Source: Eriocheir sinensis (lineage: Eukaryota > Arthropoda > Malacostraca > Decapoda > Varunidae). Taken from it: DNA of 64,000 nt. Made by a program: the position numbers and the translations under genes. Under the pieces are notes generated by a model. It saw nothing but the letters and a program-made list of their open reading frames with translations. It did no database searches and had not been told where the DNA came from. The DNA is taken from positions 437,596 to 501,595 of the forward strand of contig NW_026111183.1 of assembly GCF_024679095.1 (NCBI RefSeq). The letters run 5' to 3'. Positions 1 to 12,319 of this stretch are shown here, in pieces. Every line of letters begins with the position of its first letter. Position 1 is the stretch's first letter.

Positions 1-46
<46 letters not shown>
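1..46. repeat. (CT)n microsatellite
   Basis: Pure CT dinucleotides running in from the window edge. The array ends exactly where the first CR1-type LINE copy begins. Confidence 0.95.
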
Positions 47-47
<1 letters not shown>

Positions 48-1771
48 ATACTTTTCCTCGGTGTTTAATACTAACAGTCTTCCTCTCGCTACCACCAACA
101 CCAGTACTATTGTAAATCTCGAGCATGCATTGCCTAATTTTGAAATAACAACCGATGAAGTCCTTAAAGCTCTCCATTCACTTAAAACAAATAAAAGTCC
201 TGGACCTGACAAAGTATATCCAACTCTGCTGAAAGAAACAAAGAGCGAAATACTCTCCTCCCTCACAACCGTATTCAATATGTCCTTGCGACAAGGCATC
301 GTCCCTTCAGATTGGAAAAAGGCTAACGTGACACCGATTTTCAAGAAAGGAGACAAAAAAGTACCAGGTAATTACAGGCCCATTAGTCTAACTTCGGTTG
401 TAGGTAAGCTACTTGAGGGCATAATTAGAGACAAAATTGTGAATTACCTTGAAAGCCACTCATTGATTGGGGACTCACAACATGGCTTCCAAAACAAAAG
501 ATCCTGCCTATCAAACCTATTAACCTTTTATAACGACCTCTTCACTGTTTATGACGTAACCAAATCACTGGACGTAGTCTATCTTGATTTCCAGAAAGCG
601 TTTGATAAAGTCCCGCATCATAAATTACTTTACAAATTAAAGCAAATAGGTATTGACGGTCAAGTAAACCAATGGATCGCGAATTGGTTGAGCAACAGAC
701 AACAAAGAGTAGTGATTGACGGATTTAACTCAGATTGGGCGCCTGTCACTAGTGGCGTCCCTCAGGGCTCGGTCCTTGGCCCAGTGCTCTTCATTATTTA
801 CATCAACGACGTGGATGTTGGACTCAATAACCGCATTAGTAAATTTGCAGACGACACAAAGATTGGCAACTCGGTTCTCACTGGCGAAGACAGGCAAAGC
901 CTCCAAGAGGATTTGCACAAAATTTCAGCTTGGTCGGATAGATGGGAGATTCCCTTTAAAGTAGTCAAGTGCCAGGTCCTTCAAGTTGGAACGAGGAATA
1001 AGAAGTTCGAATACGAAATGCGCGGCGTTATACTCAAAAGCGTTCAATGCGTCAAGGACTTGGGGGTCAAAATAGCGTCAAACCTCAAATTCTCACAGCA
1101 ATGCATCGATGCAGCAAATAAAGCGAACAGAATGTTGGGCTTCATTAAAAGAAACTTTGTATTCAAGAATAAAGATGTAATACTCCCGCTCTACAACAGT
1201 TTAGTCAGACCCAACTTGGACTATGCGGTACAGTTTTGGTCTCCCCACCATGCAAAGGATATTGCTAAATTAGAAGGTGTTCAGCGTCGGGCAACGAAAA
1301 TGATCCCTTCCTTGCGCAACAAATCCTACGAAGAAAGGCTTTCTACCCTTAACATGTTCTCTCTTGAGAAACGTCGCCTCCGAGGAAAACTGATCGAATG
1401 TTTTAAAATACTTAATGGTTTCACGAATGTAGACAGATCAACATTGTTTATGATCGATGACACTTTGCGCACGAGGAACAATGGCGTAAAACTCAGATGT
1501 AGACAAGTAAATTTAGACTGCACCAAATTTTTCTTCACCAACGTTGTAGTGCGAGAATGGAATAAGCTTCCACCGTCATTGGTCCAGTGTAACACGATTG
1601 ACTCCTTCAAAAATAAGCTCGACCGTCACTTCCTTCAACTTAATATCAACTAGAGTAGAAATGCAACGTTTTGGAGTCTTCTGATTAATGTAAAATCACT
1701 TAGGTTTAAGGACAGACCACCAAGTCTGGACCATGGGGTCTGTGTGGTCTGATTTTCTATGTAAATCTATG

Positions 1772-1775
<4 letters not shown>
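47..1775 (+). mobile_element. CR1-type LINE copy A (5'-truncated), RT to 3' end
   Basis: A 5'-truncated non-LTR retrotransposon. It starts just upstream of the reverse transcriptase domain, has one open frame to 1653, then a 122-bp 3' UTR. The 3' terminus carries two imperfect repeats of a TTCTATGTAA-type word. Short octamer-like terminal repeats of this kind are the known 3' signature of CR1-clade LINEs, which need no poly(A). The copy lies directly between two (CT)n arrays. It is nearly the same sequence as copy C at 10888-11607, so the family moved fairly recently. Confidence 0.85.
61..1653 (+). CDS. CR1-type ORF2 fragment: reverse transcriptase
   Basis: Would copy LINE RNA into DNA at a nicked target. 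The frame of about 530 codons stays open. Motifs in order: KSPGPDK and YRPISLTS (RT fingers), QHGFQNKRSC, the catalytic aspartate in YLDFQKAFDKVPH (about residue 175), [13 protein letters not shown], the catalytic FADD box (about residue 265), then the CR1-type C-terminal region with LVRPNLDYAVQFWSP and FKNKLDRHF. The apurinic endonuclease and ORF1 are missing because of 5' truncation. The first codon is only where the frame opens, so this is a fragment, not a complete protein. Confidence 0.85.
   Translation: MFNTNSLPLATTNTSTIVNLEHALPNFEITTDEVLKALHSLKTNKSPGPDKVYPTLLKETKSEILSSLTTVFNMSLRQGIVPSDWKKANVTPIFKKGDKKVPGNYRPISLTSVVGKLLEGIIRDKIVNYLESHSLIGDSQHGFQNKRSCLSNLLTFYNDLFTVYDVTKSLDVVYLDFQKAFDKVPHHKLLYKLKQIGIDGQVNQWIANWLSNRQQRVVIDGFNSDWAPVTSGVPQGSVLGPVLFIIYINDVDVGLNNRISKFADDTKIGNSVLTGEDRQSLQEDLHKISAWSDRWEIPFKVVKCQVLQVGTRNKKFEYEMRGVILKSVQCVKDLGVKIASNLKFSQQCIDAANKANRMLGFIKRNFVFKNKDVILPLYNSLVRPNLDYAVQFWSPHHAKDIAKLEGVQRRATKMIPSLRNKSYEERLSTLNMFSLEKRRLRGKLIECFKILNGFTNVDRSTLFMIDDTLRTRNNGVKLRCRQVNLDCTKFFFTNVVVREWNKLPPSLVQCNTIDSFKNKLDRHFLQLNIN

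Positions 1776-1845
<70 letters not shown>
1776..1845. repeat. (CT)n microsatellite between two CR1 copies
   Basis: About 35 CT units. It abuts the 3' end of CR1 copy A and the truncated 5' end of CR1 copy B. Confidence 0.95.
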
Positions 1846-1846
<1 letters not shown>

Positions 1847-3424
1847 AAGCTTAAGAGAAAAGATCGATGAATTGCAGTGCCTAACTGAAACAGAAGACTT
1901 TGATGTAATTGCCGTAACTGAAACATTTATTGACATCGCTAATAATGACTTAATTTCTGAATATGATATAGATAACTTTATATTTTTCAATAAAGACCAA
2001 GTTAATCGTAGAGGTGGAGGAGTGGCTCCTTACAACAAAAGTAGCTTACAGCCCGTTGATAAAACACCAGAGGCCAGTACTGTAGAACACGTGAGCGTGA
2101 GTACAAATCCCGATCAATTAAAAATCAACATATCCGTCACTTACAGGCCTCCAGGCCAGTCACGCGAGGATGATGAAATAATGTATAGCGTTTTGCAAAG
2201 AACTCTCTGAAACAGTGATGCATTGATTTTGGGCGATTTTAATCTACCGCATATAGACTGGCAGACACTCACGGGACCCGAGGGGGAATCGCACAGGATG
2301 TTAGACTTCGTTGAAAATAACTACCTTAGCGTAATGGTTAGTGAACCGACGCGCGATAATAATATTCTTGATCTTGTATTAGTAACCCAAGAGAACTTAG
2401 TTGACAATGTTAGTGTTTTCGAACACCTCGGATCATGCGATCATAGACTGGTGCGTCTCGACATAAGAGTTCAAACAAGGATTGCAGAGAATAAGGTATT
2501 GGTTCCCAATTTTAAAAGAGCGGATTTTGAACAATAAGACAGTCATTAACGAACTTTCAATTAGTATCCAACATCGACGTTGAAGAATCTTGGCAAGACT
2601 TTAAAGCTCGATTACTAACTGAACAAAATAAATCCGTGCAATCTTGTGGAAAGCGCCGAAAAGTTGAAAATCCTCCGTGGTTTAATAATGAAATCATATT
2701 TGCTCTCCAAAAGAGGAACTTGTTATATAGGCAAAAGAAAACCGATAACTCTGCCGAAAATAGTACACGGTACTACGAAGCAAGACGACAAGTTAAAAGT
2801 TTAATCAAACAGGCGAAACGGAGGTACGAAGTAAACATTGCGGTAAATTTCAAGTCAGATCCTAAAAGTTATTTTTGATATGTAAACAACAAAAAAGAGA
2901 TTCGAAGTGGGATTGGCCCATTAACAGATAATTCGGGCAATATCGTGACAGACAGCCAACGCATAGCGAACACGTTAAACTCTTATTCCTCCTTGGTTTT
3001 TAATAGTAGCTCTACCGATACTGCTGCTGTTCCTAACACTATTGAAAATCCCAGTCATTCCCTCCCTGACTTTGAAATCAGTACAGATGACGTTCTTAAG
3101 GCGCTGCAGTCACTTAAAACTAACAAAAGTCCAGGACCTGATAAAATATATCCAAAATTACTTTAAGAAATATCAAGAGCGATACTCAGGCCTTTAACAA
3201 TGCTGTTTAATATGTCTTTGCACCATGGTATCGCTCCTAGTGATTGGAAAATGGCTAACGTAACATCCTTTTTCAAAAAAGGCGACCGAAAATTACCGGA
3301 TAAATACAGGCCAATTAGCTTAACTTAAATCATTGGTAAATTATTTGAGACAATTATTCGAGATAAAGTAGTTAACTACCTAGGGTGTAATTCGCTAATC
3401 CTGGACTCGCAACATGGTTTCCGT

Positions 3425-4044
<620 letters not shown>

Positions 4045-4935
4045 ATTTCCGTAACAACAGATCTTATTTGTCGAATCTATTAACGTTCTATAAAGAGCTT
4101 TTTGCAGTCTATGATGTTTATAAATCACTTGATATTATTTATTTAGACTTCCAGAAGGCGTGTGATAAAGTCCCACACTGCAAGTTGCTTCATAAAATCA
4201 AGGAAATAGGTATCGGGGGTAAGCTTCACGAATGGATCAAGCACTGGCTAAGCAATAGAAAGCAAAGAGTTGTAATAAATGGAGTGACCTCTGAGTGGAT
4301 GCCAGTCACTAGTGGTGTCCCCCAAGGCTCTGTCCTGGGACCCGTTCTCTTCGTCATTTACATCAACGACATTAACCTTGGTCTCAATAATTTCATTAGT
4401 AAATTTGCGGACGACACGAAAATCGGCAATGCGGTACTTACGGAATGTGACAGGCGGAGCCAACAAAATTTGCGTAAAGTATCAGATTGGTCAGTAAAAT
4501 GGGAAATGCCTTTTAATATAAACAAGTGCCAGATTCTGCAGGTTGGATCTAGAAATATAAAGAAGGACTATGAAATGTGCGGCGTTAAAGTTAAAGGCGT
4601 TCACTCGGTCAAAGATCTTGGCGTCACAGTCGCGTCTAACCTCAAGTTTTCCCAGCAGTGCAACGAGTCCGTTAAAAAAGCAAACAGGATGATCGGTTTG
4701 ATTAAAAGGTTTGATTAAGAAGAGAGGGCTAAAAATGAGGTCCGCTGTATATATAATAGTGAATAAGGAATTGACGCAGTGAGTAAAGGATGGACAGGCA
4801 TAGATAGACATGTGGATATGGAAATAGTATAGGTGTGGATGGAGGGATGGATTAAAGGATTAGTAAGGAAACAGATGTTTGTAAACTGAGCGAATGTGAT
4901 TTGGTGTTGTAATGTGAGTGCTTAGGTGTGTCACC

Positions 4936-5232
4936 GTATGTGTGTAATTCAGCTCTTGGTCTGCTGCGGGTCAGACAGCCAGCCGTTCCCCTACGAAAGA
5001 GCACAGAGCTCGTAATACCGATCTTTGGGTAGGACTGAGACAACTCACACACAACACACCGCTACAACGAGGTCACAGCTCCTTGCCTGACGTCGCGTAC
5101 CTACTCACTGCTAGGTGAACAGGGGCTACACGTGAAAGAAGATAAACCCAACTTATCTTCACCCGGCCGGGGAATTGAACCCCGGTCCTTCTGGTTGTGA
5201 GGCAGACGCTCTATCCACTGAGCTACCGGGCC
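4936..5232 (-). mobile_element. tRNA-derived SINE, family A/B, minus strand
   Basis: Read on the minus strand, the head begins GGCCCGGTAGCTCAGTGG (A box) and has GGGGTTCAATTCC (B box), then about 220 bp of unrelated body ending TGAATTACACAC. That tail ending is shared with the SINE at 9972-10228. The head resembles a valine-type tRNA but has an anticodon-stem mismatch and no proper 3' end, so it is a SINE head rather than a tRNA gene. Its head abuts a (CA)n array (minus sense). Confidence 0.75.
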
Positions 5233-5244
5233 GTGTGTGTGTGA

Positions 5245-5282
<38 letters not shown>

Positions 5283-5407
5283 TGGTAGTGGTGGTGGTGG
5301 TGATGGTGGTGGTGGTGGTGGTGATGGTGGTGGTGATGGTGGTGGTGGTGGTGGTGATGGTGGTGGTGGTGATGGTGGTGGTAATGATGGTGGTGGTGGT
5401 GGTGGTG
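5233..5407. repeat. (GT)n followed by (GGT)n microsatellite
   Basis: GT dinucleotides pass into GGT/GGTGAT trinucleotides. A short (GAAA)n tract follows near 5485-5507. Confidence 0.9.
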
Positions 5408-5625
5408 GGAGGGGGAGTACACGGAACAAGGAAAGATGTCGAGGTGGGTGTGTTTATGGAAGTGGAAGGACGGAGAGAAAGGGGGAAAGAAAGAAAGAAA
5501 GAAAGAAAAACAATCATTGTATTACTGCCAGGATCTGCGCAAACAGTCTGACATTTATAAGAAAAAGCGCAAGTAACCGAGACACCAAGAACACCTGAAT
5601 CAAATAACTGTATCTGGCACTGAGT

Positions 5626-5926
5626 AGGTTATGCATCCCTCGGCGCAGTGGTTAACTTCCCTGACTACAAATCTGCGGGCCAGGGTTCGAGTCCCGGCCT
5701 TGGCAGTCGGAGTGCAGCCCACTCAGCTGTTCATCCTCCTCTTCGGGATGGTCGATGAACGAATATCTGGGGAAAGCTGGAGAAGGCAGGATGTGGAAAC
5801 CCGGATGTTACACTGGCCCGTGTCGGGGTAATGGATTCTTATCCACCACAGGTTCAGAGGACCAACGGGACGGAGATGAGCACCGCCGCCACGCTCAGCT
5901 GTAGGGTGTGCTTCAACTCTACCTTT
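5626..5926 (+). mobile_element. tRNA-derived SINE, family C, plus strand
   Basis: The head has GCGCAGTGGTTAAC (A-box-like) and GGGTTCGAGTCCC (B box, 5682-5694). The body of about 230 bp recurs in reverse orientation at 59462-59757 and, head-less, at 58059-58205. Shared blocks include 'cagctgttcatcctcc', 'ggtaatgg' and the 'gagatgagcaccg' region. Repetition with a Pol III-type head supports a SINE. Confidence 0.75.
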
Positions 5927-6175
5927 TGTTGATTAGGTCCACCTGGGTCACTTTTTTTTTCTCTTGTACCGCCATTACATAATGCATAAAGACTCCCTCG
6001 AATCAGTACTCGAATGAATTAATGATTCAAATGCTCCAAGGATTTAGATTTTACAGCCAGAGAACAATTAAAAACCTTAACTTACACTCTTTTTAAAGGC
6101 GTAGACTTGGAGGAGATGCAAATGGGGTTTCTGAATAGGTTAAAGAGATTGGCAAGGGAGTTTCTGATGAAACAC

Positions 6176-6275
<100 letters not shown>

Positions 6276-6299
6276 CACAGAGAAAAGGACAAACAACAA

Positions 6300-6540
6300 C
6301 GGATACAGATTAGATGAATTTAGGTTTAGGAAAGAAATGGCTAAGAACTACTTCACGACCAGGTGGTGGTAGGTGAATGGAATACAAGGGGCAGACAGCA
6401 CTGAAAGATTTCAGTAGAGGTTAGACACATTTATGGCCGGGAAGGGAGCTCGGTGAATCAACCACTCCCAGGGGCGCTGTGTACGCCGACTGGCCTCCTG
6501 TGGTCTGCATGTATCCCTATGCTACCTCCTTTAAATATTG
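6300..6540 (+). pseudogene. Possible LINE ORF2 C-terminal remnant
   Basis: With several stops, the plus strand reads like the end of an L2/CR1-type ORF2: a lysine-rich stretch, a degenerate aromatic 'FT-R' block near 6350, then a short phenylalanine/arginine block (about 6405) where other LINEs here have FKxRLD. The match is weak. Confidence 0.3.
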
Positions 6541-6733
6541 GTCCTGACGACGGCTTCGCACACTTCGGAGCTTTTTTCTCCCTATAGTCATCTTGCGCAG
6601 GCTTAGCCTAGAGGCCCCCCCCTCCCCCTTCCCCTAAGGTAACAGTGAGTGGGTCTTCTTGGTTAGTTTGGTGTAAAGTGACTAAAGATACCTTAGCATC
6701 GCAGTGATTTGCGCCCTTAAAGGTCTGCCATTC

Positions 6734-6826
6734 AGCTCTAGACTCGGGACCATGCAATGTCAACTCCGAGCTACCCAAAACGGCGTGTCCGACACCGAGG
6801 TGACGTGTTGAATGGAACGCCTATAC
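6734..6826 (+). promoter_or_regulatory. Upstream module shared with the kinase-like locus
   Basis: A 93-bp stretch that aligns without gaps to 12227-12319 (about 72 of 93 identical by hand count). Shared blocks are agctctagactc, atgcaatgtcaactcc and accgaggtgacgtg. Similarity starts abruptly after an AG in both loci and stops just before the coding regions, which are unrelated. It contains TGACGTG, a CRE-like site. It may be a promoter or 5' UTR module, a shared leader exon (the AG could be a splice acceptor), or a repeat that donated both. Its function is not shown. Confidence 0.5.
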
Positions 6827-6849
6827 GCGTGTATCCACTACCTGGACCA

Positions 6850-7407
6850 ATGGCAAACAAAACCCACTACGAGCTCCTGGGCGTGAAGCCCGAGGCCACC
6901 CTGCAGGAGGTCAAGAAAGCCTACCACCGCCTCGCCCTCAAGATTCACCCTGACAAGAACCCGAATGACGCGAACGCCAAGACAAAATTCCAGCAGCTGC
7001 AGCAGGTGATGGAGACGCTCTCCGACACCGACTCACGGGCCCGATACGACGCACGGATAAGGAGCACGGCCAGTCAGGCCAAGGCTCCGGGGAGGAAGCC
7101 TTCCTACTCGGCCTCTTCTTCGGCTTCCTCCTCCTCGTACGCGTCCTCCTCCTACCACTCCTCCTCCTCCTCCTCCTCCTCCTCTGCAGGCTCCTTTTCA
7201 ACACCGAAATCTAAATCAAAATCGTTTCACATAAATAAAGAGAAAAGAAACAAGGAGACTGAAGTAGGCTCGACGGCCTACATGTGGCACCTCCTATTTC
7301 CCTTCAGATATAAGACGATTGTAATAGACAACACCTCGCCCAAGGAGAAGAAGGCCAGGAAGAGGAAGCGGTACCGGCAAAACAAGAAGGCGGCGTCGTT
7401 TCACTAA
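6850..7407 (+). CDS. J-domain (DnaJ/Hsp40-like) protein, intronless
   Basis: A co-chaperone-type protein of 185 residues that would stimulate an Hsp70 ATPase. The J domain occupies about residues 5-70: THYELLGV (helix I), [18 protein letters not shown] with the invariant HPD (helix II and loop), [13 protein letters not shown] and SRARYD (helices III-IV). A serine-rich linker follows, partly encoded by a (TCC)n tract, then [14 protein letters not shown] (possibly membrane-associated or hydrophobic) and a strongly basic C terminus ([14 protein letters not shown]). No glycine/phenylalanine or zinc-finger domain is present, so it is a class C J protein. I chose the ATG at 6850 because it directly precedes the domain; an in-frame ATG at 6757 would add 31 residues that fall in the shared upstream module. 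The frame is clean, so it may be expressed. The lack of introns suggests retroposition or an old single-exon gene. Confidence 0.8.
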   Translation: MANKTHYELLGVKPEATLQEVKKAYHRLALKIHPDKNPNDANAKTKFQQLQQVMETLSDTDSRARYDARIRSTASQAKAPGRKPSYSASSSASSSSYASSSYHSSSSSSSSSAGSFSTPKSKSKSFHINKEKRNKETEVGSTAYMWHLLFPFRYKTIVIDNTSPKEKKARKRKRYRQNKKAASFH

Positions 7408-8649
7408 GAAGGGACGCCGGGACGGCAGGCAGGAGTGAGGCGTCAGGAAGGCTTTTGAGCCTACATCATTCCATCAGTTTTCTCTTCTTCCTTTCTTACT
7501 GACTCATTCATGTGTTTCCCAGCTCCATCTCTTCCCAAAGTCAGACCCAGTATATACTTTCCCTGTGTCGGAGTATTCATTATGTGTTCCTTCTATTACG
7601 ATATCCTATTATTACTGTTATTGGGACTATCTTACAGTAAAGCAACTTATTTATATTACTTCTTTTTTTTCCATTGTTTTTCTTGGGTTGTGTAGTGCGC
7701 TGATGCTTCGTGTGTCCCAGTGAGCGTTGTGGCTGCTTCCCTTCATATTCCGAAGCCGTGTTGTGCCGATGTCTGGTCATGTATCAGTTCTCTCAAGGAA
7801 GCGTCTTAGTCTGTCGTCAACTATCCTTCACTCTTTTCCCTTGCTCTTTTAATTTTCTTTCTCCTACTTTTCCTCCTGTTCCATGTTTAGTGACTCCTGT
7901 TAGCTGTAGGATGTCTTGAGTTACCATGACTTGCAACATTTGAATTTCCTTCCCTCTGCCTATCGCTCTGATCAGTATTGCTGGCACTGTTCTTCTTGTT
8001 CTATTCATCTCCATCCTATTCCTCACCTTCCCACTCATCTTCCCTGCACGCATGAATGGCGGTGTTGTTGTCCTCGTATCCTCACCTCGAGTCAGCTCGA
8101 AGAGGAGGAGGAAGAGAATTTTGAGGCCTGAAACTATGTGAGATGACGTGGGAAGTAAAGTGAAAAAAAAACATGACTGGTCTGGAGTGGGAATGGAGTG
8201 AAGTGGGAATGAAGGGAGTGGGAAGTGAAAAATAATGAGAGGAAAGTCTAGAATGAAGTGAAACAAAGAACAGATGAGGAGGACGGTATAAGGAAGAAAT
8301 GAGTAGTAAGAGAAGTGTGAGAGGAGAGTGAAGTGAGTGGAAGAAACAAGAAAAAGATGATACTAGGACAGACTCAGAAGAAAGGAACACGAGAGAGCTA
8401 AAGGAGAGGAGTGTCAATAAGATGATGAAACATGAACGAAGTGAAGGCTGGGAGAGGAGGGTGTGCAGGAGGCGAGAGGAAGGAGGCGTGGGTGTGACGG
8501 AGTGAGAGACAAGGAGGTGACGTGAGATATGACGGGAATGAGAATTAGATGATCCGAGAGTGAGAGATGAGTGGGAGATAAAAGATGACGAGACGAGATG
8601 AGATGAGCAATTTTATCTCTCAAAAGACGGAGTTGTATTAATCACTTTG

Positions 8650-8651
<2 letters not shown>
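7408..8651. other. No gene seen; purine-biased DNA
   Basis: T-rich 3' flank of the J-domain gene to about 8100, including possible poly(A) context. From about 8100 to 8640 the plus strand is dominated by G and A. No credible coding frame was found. Confidence 0.6.

Positions 8652-8703
<52 letters not shown>
8652..8703. repeat. (CA)n microsatellite
   Basis: About 26 CA units. Confidence 0.95.
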
Positions 8704-8708
<5 letters not shown>

Positions 8709-9019
8709 CCACCTTTTCCTCCTCCTATTCCTCGTCCTCCTCATTGCCCGCCTCCTTCTCCCTCTTCTCCTCCAAGACACCAAACATAATATTAAACCAC
8801 CCTGAGACCACCACCTTCCACCTCCTCTCTCCCCCTGTCCCCCACCATTCACCTGGATTGGAGAGTGCCGGAGGGAAGAGGGAGAGAGAGGGAGAGGGGT
8901 GCAAGACATCATTGGAGAGAGTAGCCGTTTCTCACACGCCGTGGTTTGTGTCCCGCGAACAGTGATCTGACCACGACGCAGATTAACCAAGGCCTCTTAG
9001 GAGAGAGCCTTAGCTTCAT

Positions 9020-9505
9020 AACAGGCTCAAGGCGACGGGGGGGGGAGGAACACAGGAAGGAAGGAAGGAAGGGTGAAGGAGGCTGTTAGATGGTGAGGGT
9101 GTAGGAAGAAGAGGAGAAGGATGGAAGAGATGATAAGAGGAGGAAAATATAAGATGAGGGGAAGAGGAGAACAGGAGGATGAAGAAAGGGGTAACGAGGC
9201 AGTGTGAAAGAGGGAGAAGATGTAGGAGAAAGAGAAAGAAGGGGAGGAGGAGAGCTGAGGAAAGTAGGAGGAAGTGGAGGAGGAGTGGAAGAAGAAGGAA
9301 ACGAGAGGAAGATGAACAAGAAAAAGGATGAGCAACGGAATTAAGAAGGGAGAGAAGCAGAAAGGGAAAGAAGAGGAGTAGAAAAAAAGAGGAAGAGGAG
9401 GAGAAGGAGGTAGTGGAGGAGGAAAAAGAAAGGCAAGGAGGAAAGCAGACGAAGTATAGAAAAACATGAAGAACGGGGAAGGAATTAAGCAAAAGAAGGC
9501 AGGAG
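9020..9505. repeat. Polypurine (GGA/GAA-rich) tract
   Basis: Almost 500 bp in which the plus strand is nearly all G and A, with only scattered pyrimidines. It is degenerate rather than a clean tandem repeat. Long phenylalanine/serine/leucine/proline frames on the minus strand are composition artefacts. Confidence 0.8.
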
Positions 9506-9512
9506 GGGGTGA

Positions 9513-9640
<128 letters not shown>

Positions 9641-9723
9641 ACTTTAAAACAGTTACAAAGGTTAGATCTATTTATCTGTCTAGTTCTTTAGTACTTCAAG
9701 AGCTACTTATGCCTTCTTATTTA

Positions 9724-9883
9724 ATCCTCCTCCTCCTCCTCCTCCTCCTCCTCCTCCTCCTCCTCCACCTTCTCCTCCACCTTCTCCTCCTCCTCCTCCT
9801 CGTCCTCCTCCTCCTCCTCCTTTCTCAAAACCACTTTTCCTTTCACTGTAACTTCTCCTTTACAAGAACCTCCACCCACCTGC

Positions 9884-9957
<74 letters not shown>

Positions 9958-9971
9958 ACACTCCCACACAC
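9724..9971. repeat. (CTC)n, (CT)n and (CA)n compound microsatellites
   Basis: CTC triplets at about 9726-9825, CT at about 9882-9903, then CA to about 9971. The CA array forms the 5' flank of the next SINE. Confidence 0.9.
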
Positions 9972-10227
9972 ACCGCTCCGGTAGCTCAATCGGTAGGGCG
10001 CTGCGCTGCAAGACTTCACGGACAAATAGGGGTGGTTTGAGCTCCGCTCAGGCCGAATTCTTTCGGTTGACTAGGAGTGGTTACTGTCCCCCTTGAGCAA
10101 GGGGGATGGGGTGTGTGGTGTGTGGGGTCCTGGCAGTACCCAGAGGTCCACGATGATGAGCACTTTCTCACGTCGGGAGGGTGCCTGCTGGCGAAAGCGA
10201 GTCTAACTCGTGATCAGGCCGTGGTGA

Positions 10228-10228
<1 letters not shown>
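9972..10228 (+). mobile_element. tRNA-derived SINE, family A/B, flanked by (CA)n on both sides
   Basis: The head GCTCCGGTAGCTCAATCGG gives an A box; a degenerate B box (GGTTTGAGCTCC) follows. The tail ends GTGGTGAATTACACAC and leads straight into (CA)n at 10229-10311. The 3' half (from 'ggtcctggcagtaccc') recurs at 23363-23480. A (CA)n array also lies immediately upstream. Confidence 0.75.

Positions 10229-10311
<83 letters not shown>
10229..10311. repeat. (CA)n microsatellite, SINE tail
   Basis: About 40 CA units continuing the SINE 3' end. Because the same TGAATT(A/G)CACAC ending is seen in other copies, the array probably grew from the SINE tail. Confidence 0.9.
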
Positions 10312-10313
<2 letters not shown>

Positions 10314-10845
10314 ATAAATGGCTTGATAAATATACAGAGAAAGTGGAAGAGTGAAATAAAAAAAAATATATAAAGGTGTAATACAAAAGAGCAAATATTT
10401 TCCCCTGAGGTGAAGTAAAATTATCATGTTCGTATTTTTTTCAGATTAATTAAGGAAAATGAAAATGAGGTGTAACAAAAGAGAGCGATAAGTAATAATT
10501 TCCTCCGAGCTAAAGTGGGATTATTATGCTTGTATTTTTAGGACAGCGGCCAGGACCAACGAGTCAGCTCTGCCCCTCGTCTCCTCACCGTCCTTCTGAA
10601 CATTCCCTTGGCCGTGAGCCGCCTCCCTCTTTCCCATCACAAGCGGCTTTCCCCTCATATGCCCCCGTCCCCTCCCTTTCCTTCTGTGTATACCCCTTCC
10701 CCTACTCTCCTCCCTCCTCGCCATCACAACCTTCTTTTCCCTCGTGTAAATGAATGGTGTCCTCAATTGACCAACCCTTCTCCTTTCTTCTGCACCTCTT
10801 CTTTACATCACTTCCCTCTCCCTTTATAGGCCATCATGCCTTATT

Positions 10846-10847
<2 letters not shown>
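10312..10847. other. No gene seen; pyrimidine-rich stretch
   Basis: AT-rich to about 10540, then a C/T-rich stretch to 10847. Parts (ctctttccc-tcacaa words) resemble 20930-20960, so it may be an old repeat. No supported coding frame. Confidence 0.5.

Positions 10848-10890
<43 letters not shown>
10848..10890. repeat. (CT)n-(CG)n microsatellite
   Basis: About 16 CT units pass into about 5 CG units, then directly into CR1 copy C. Confidence 0.9.
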
Positions 10891-11605
10891 TTAAACTCAA
10901 AAGCGTTCAATGCGTCAAGGACTTAGGGGTCAAAATCACGACAAACCTCAAATTCTCACATCAATGCATCGATGCAGCAAATAAAGCGAACAGAATGTTG
11001 GGCTTCATTAAAAGAAATTTCTTATTCAAGAATAAAGATGTAATACTTCCGCTCTACAATAGTTTAGTCAGACCCCACTTGGAATATGCGGTACAGTTTT
11101 GGTCTCCCCACCATGCAAAGGACATTGTTAAATTAGGTGTCCTTGCGCAACAAATCCTACGAAGAAAGGCTTTCCACCCTTAACATGTTCTCTCTTGAGA
11201 AACGTCGCCTCCGAGGAAAACTGATCGAATGTTTTAAAATACTTAATGGTTTCACGAATGTAGACAGATCAACATTGCTTATGATCGATGACACTTTGTG
11301 CACGAGGAACAATGGCGTAAAACTCAGATGTAGACAAGTAAATTCAGACTGCACCAAATTTTCCTTCACCAACGTTGTAGTGCGAGAATGGAATAAGCTT
11401 CCACCGTCAGTGGTACAGTGTAACACGATTGACTCCTTCAAAAAAAAGCTCGACCGTCACTTCCTTCAACTTAATATCAACTAGAGTAGAAAAGCAACGT
11501 TTTGGAGCCTTCTGATTAATGTAAAATCACTTAGGTTTAAGGACAGACCACCTAGTCTGGACCATGGGGTCTGTGTGGTCTGATTTTCTATGTAATTCTA
11601 TGTAA

Positions 11606-11607
<2 letters not shown>
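10888..11607 (+). pseudogene. CR1-type LINE copy C (3' part of ORF2)
   Basis: A near-duplicate of the last 750 bp of copy A, starting at the segment equivalent to about 1026. Relative to copy A it lacks about 32 bp near 11135, which shifts the frame, so it reads as two overlapping pieces (to 11183 and from 11137). The stop at 11484 and the 3' UTR match copy A, including the terminal TTCTATGTAA repeats. It lies between (CT)n(CG)n and (CT)n. Confidence 0.85.

Positions 11608-11608
<1 letters not shown>

Positions 11609-11686
<78 letters not shown>
11609..11686. repeat. (CT)n microsatellite
   Basis: About 39 CT units, directly at the 3' end of CR1 copy C. A pyrimidine-rich stretch follows to about 11930. 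Confidence 0.95.
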
Positions 11687-11690
<4 letters not shown>

Positions 11691-12226
11691 GCAACCCCTT
11701 CCTTCTTATCTCTACTGCAAACTGCCTTCCCTTCTTCCTCCCATGCTCCTCTTTACCCATTCATTCCCTTCCTCTCCCCATTCCTCTTATACACTCTTTC
11801 CCAAACCATTTTCTTCTCTTCCCTATTTCCGTCACTTTTTTTCCCATTACCCTTGCAGCCCTTCCTCCTACCATATACTCCTCTCCCCTATACGTCAGCA
11901 AACCTGTCTTCCTCCCTTGGCCTTGTTGGGCACCACTGAGAAGTGATAGGCGTTGGACAACAGCGGCGGCAATCGGTGGCTCCCATTTGAAACAGTGCTG
12001 GACATGCAGCGAGTGGCGACGACCGTGAGTGGCGGGCTCTATATGAGAGAGAGAGCCGCCGTCGAAGCGGATTACCGTATAGGGTAACCACAGCGGCCAC
12101 GTGTGAAAGGCTCCGTTGAAAACTACAGGAGGCAACTATAACACCGTGCAGCGCTGGCATGCCCCAGCTATTCGGCTGCCTCGTGTGCACCCCTACCTGG
12201 CCTGGCCGCGGCACCTCCTACCAACT

Positions 12227-12319
12227 AGCTCTAGACTCAGTCCTATGCAATGTCAACTCCAATCTCCCCAAAACCGTTTTCCCAAAACCGAGGTGACGTG
12301 CTGAATCTTGACCCTATAC
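12227..12319 (+). promoter_or_regulatory. Upstream module shared with the J-domain locus
   Basis: The counterpart of 6734-6826, ending about 50 bp before the kinase ATG. The equivalent ATG (12249) opens a different frame here and stops within 30 codons, so the module is not a conserved coding N terminus. CRE-like TGACGTG is retained. Confidence 0.5.

Noticed and set aside
5159..5232. A tRNA-Val-like gene on the minus strand
   Set aside because: A and B boxes are good, but the anticodon stem has a mismatch and the sequence runs on into a SINE body with the family's TGAATTACACAC tail.
8613..9492. Serine/proline/leucine-rich proteins encoded opposite the polypurine tract
   Set aside because: Several overlapping frames are open simply because one strand lacks the bases needed for stop codons.
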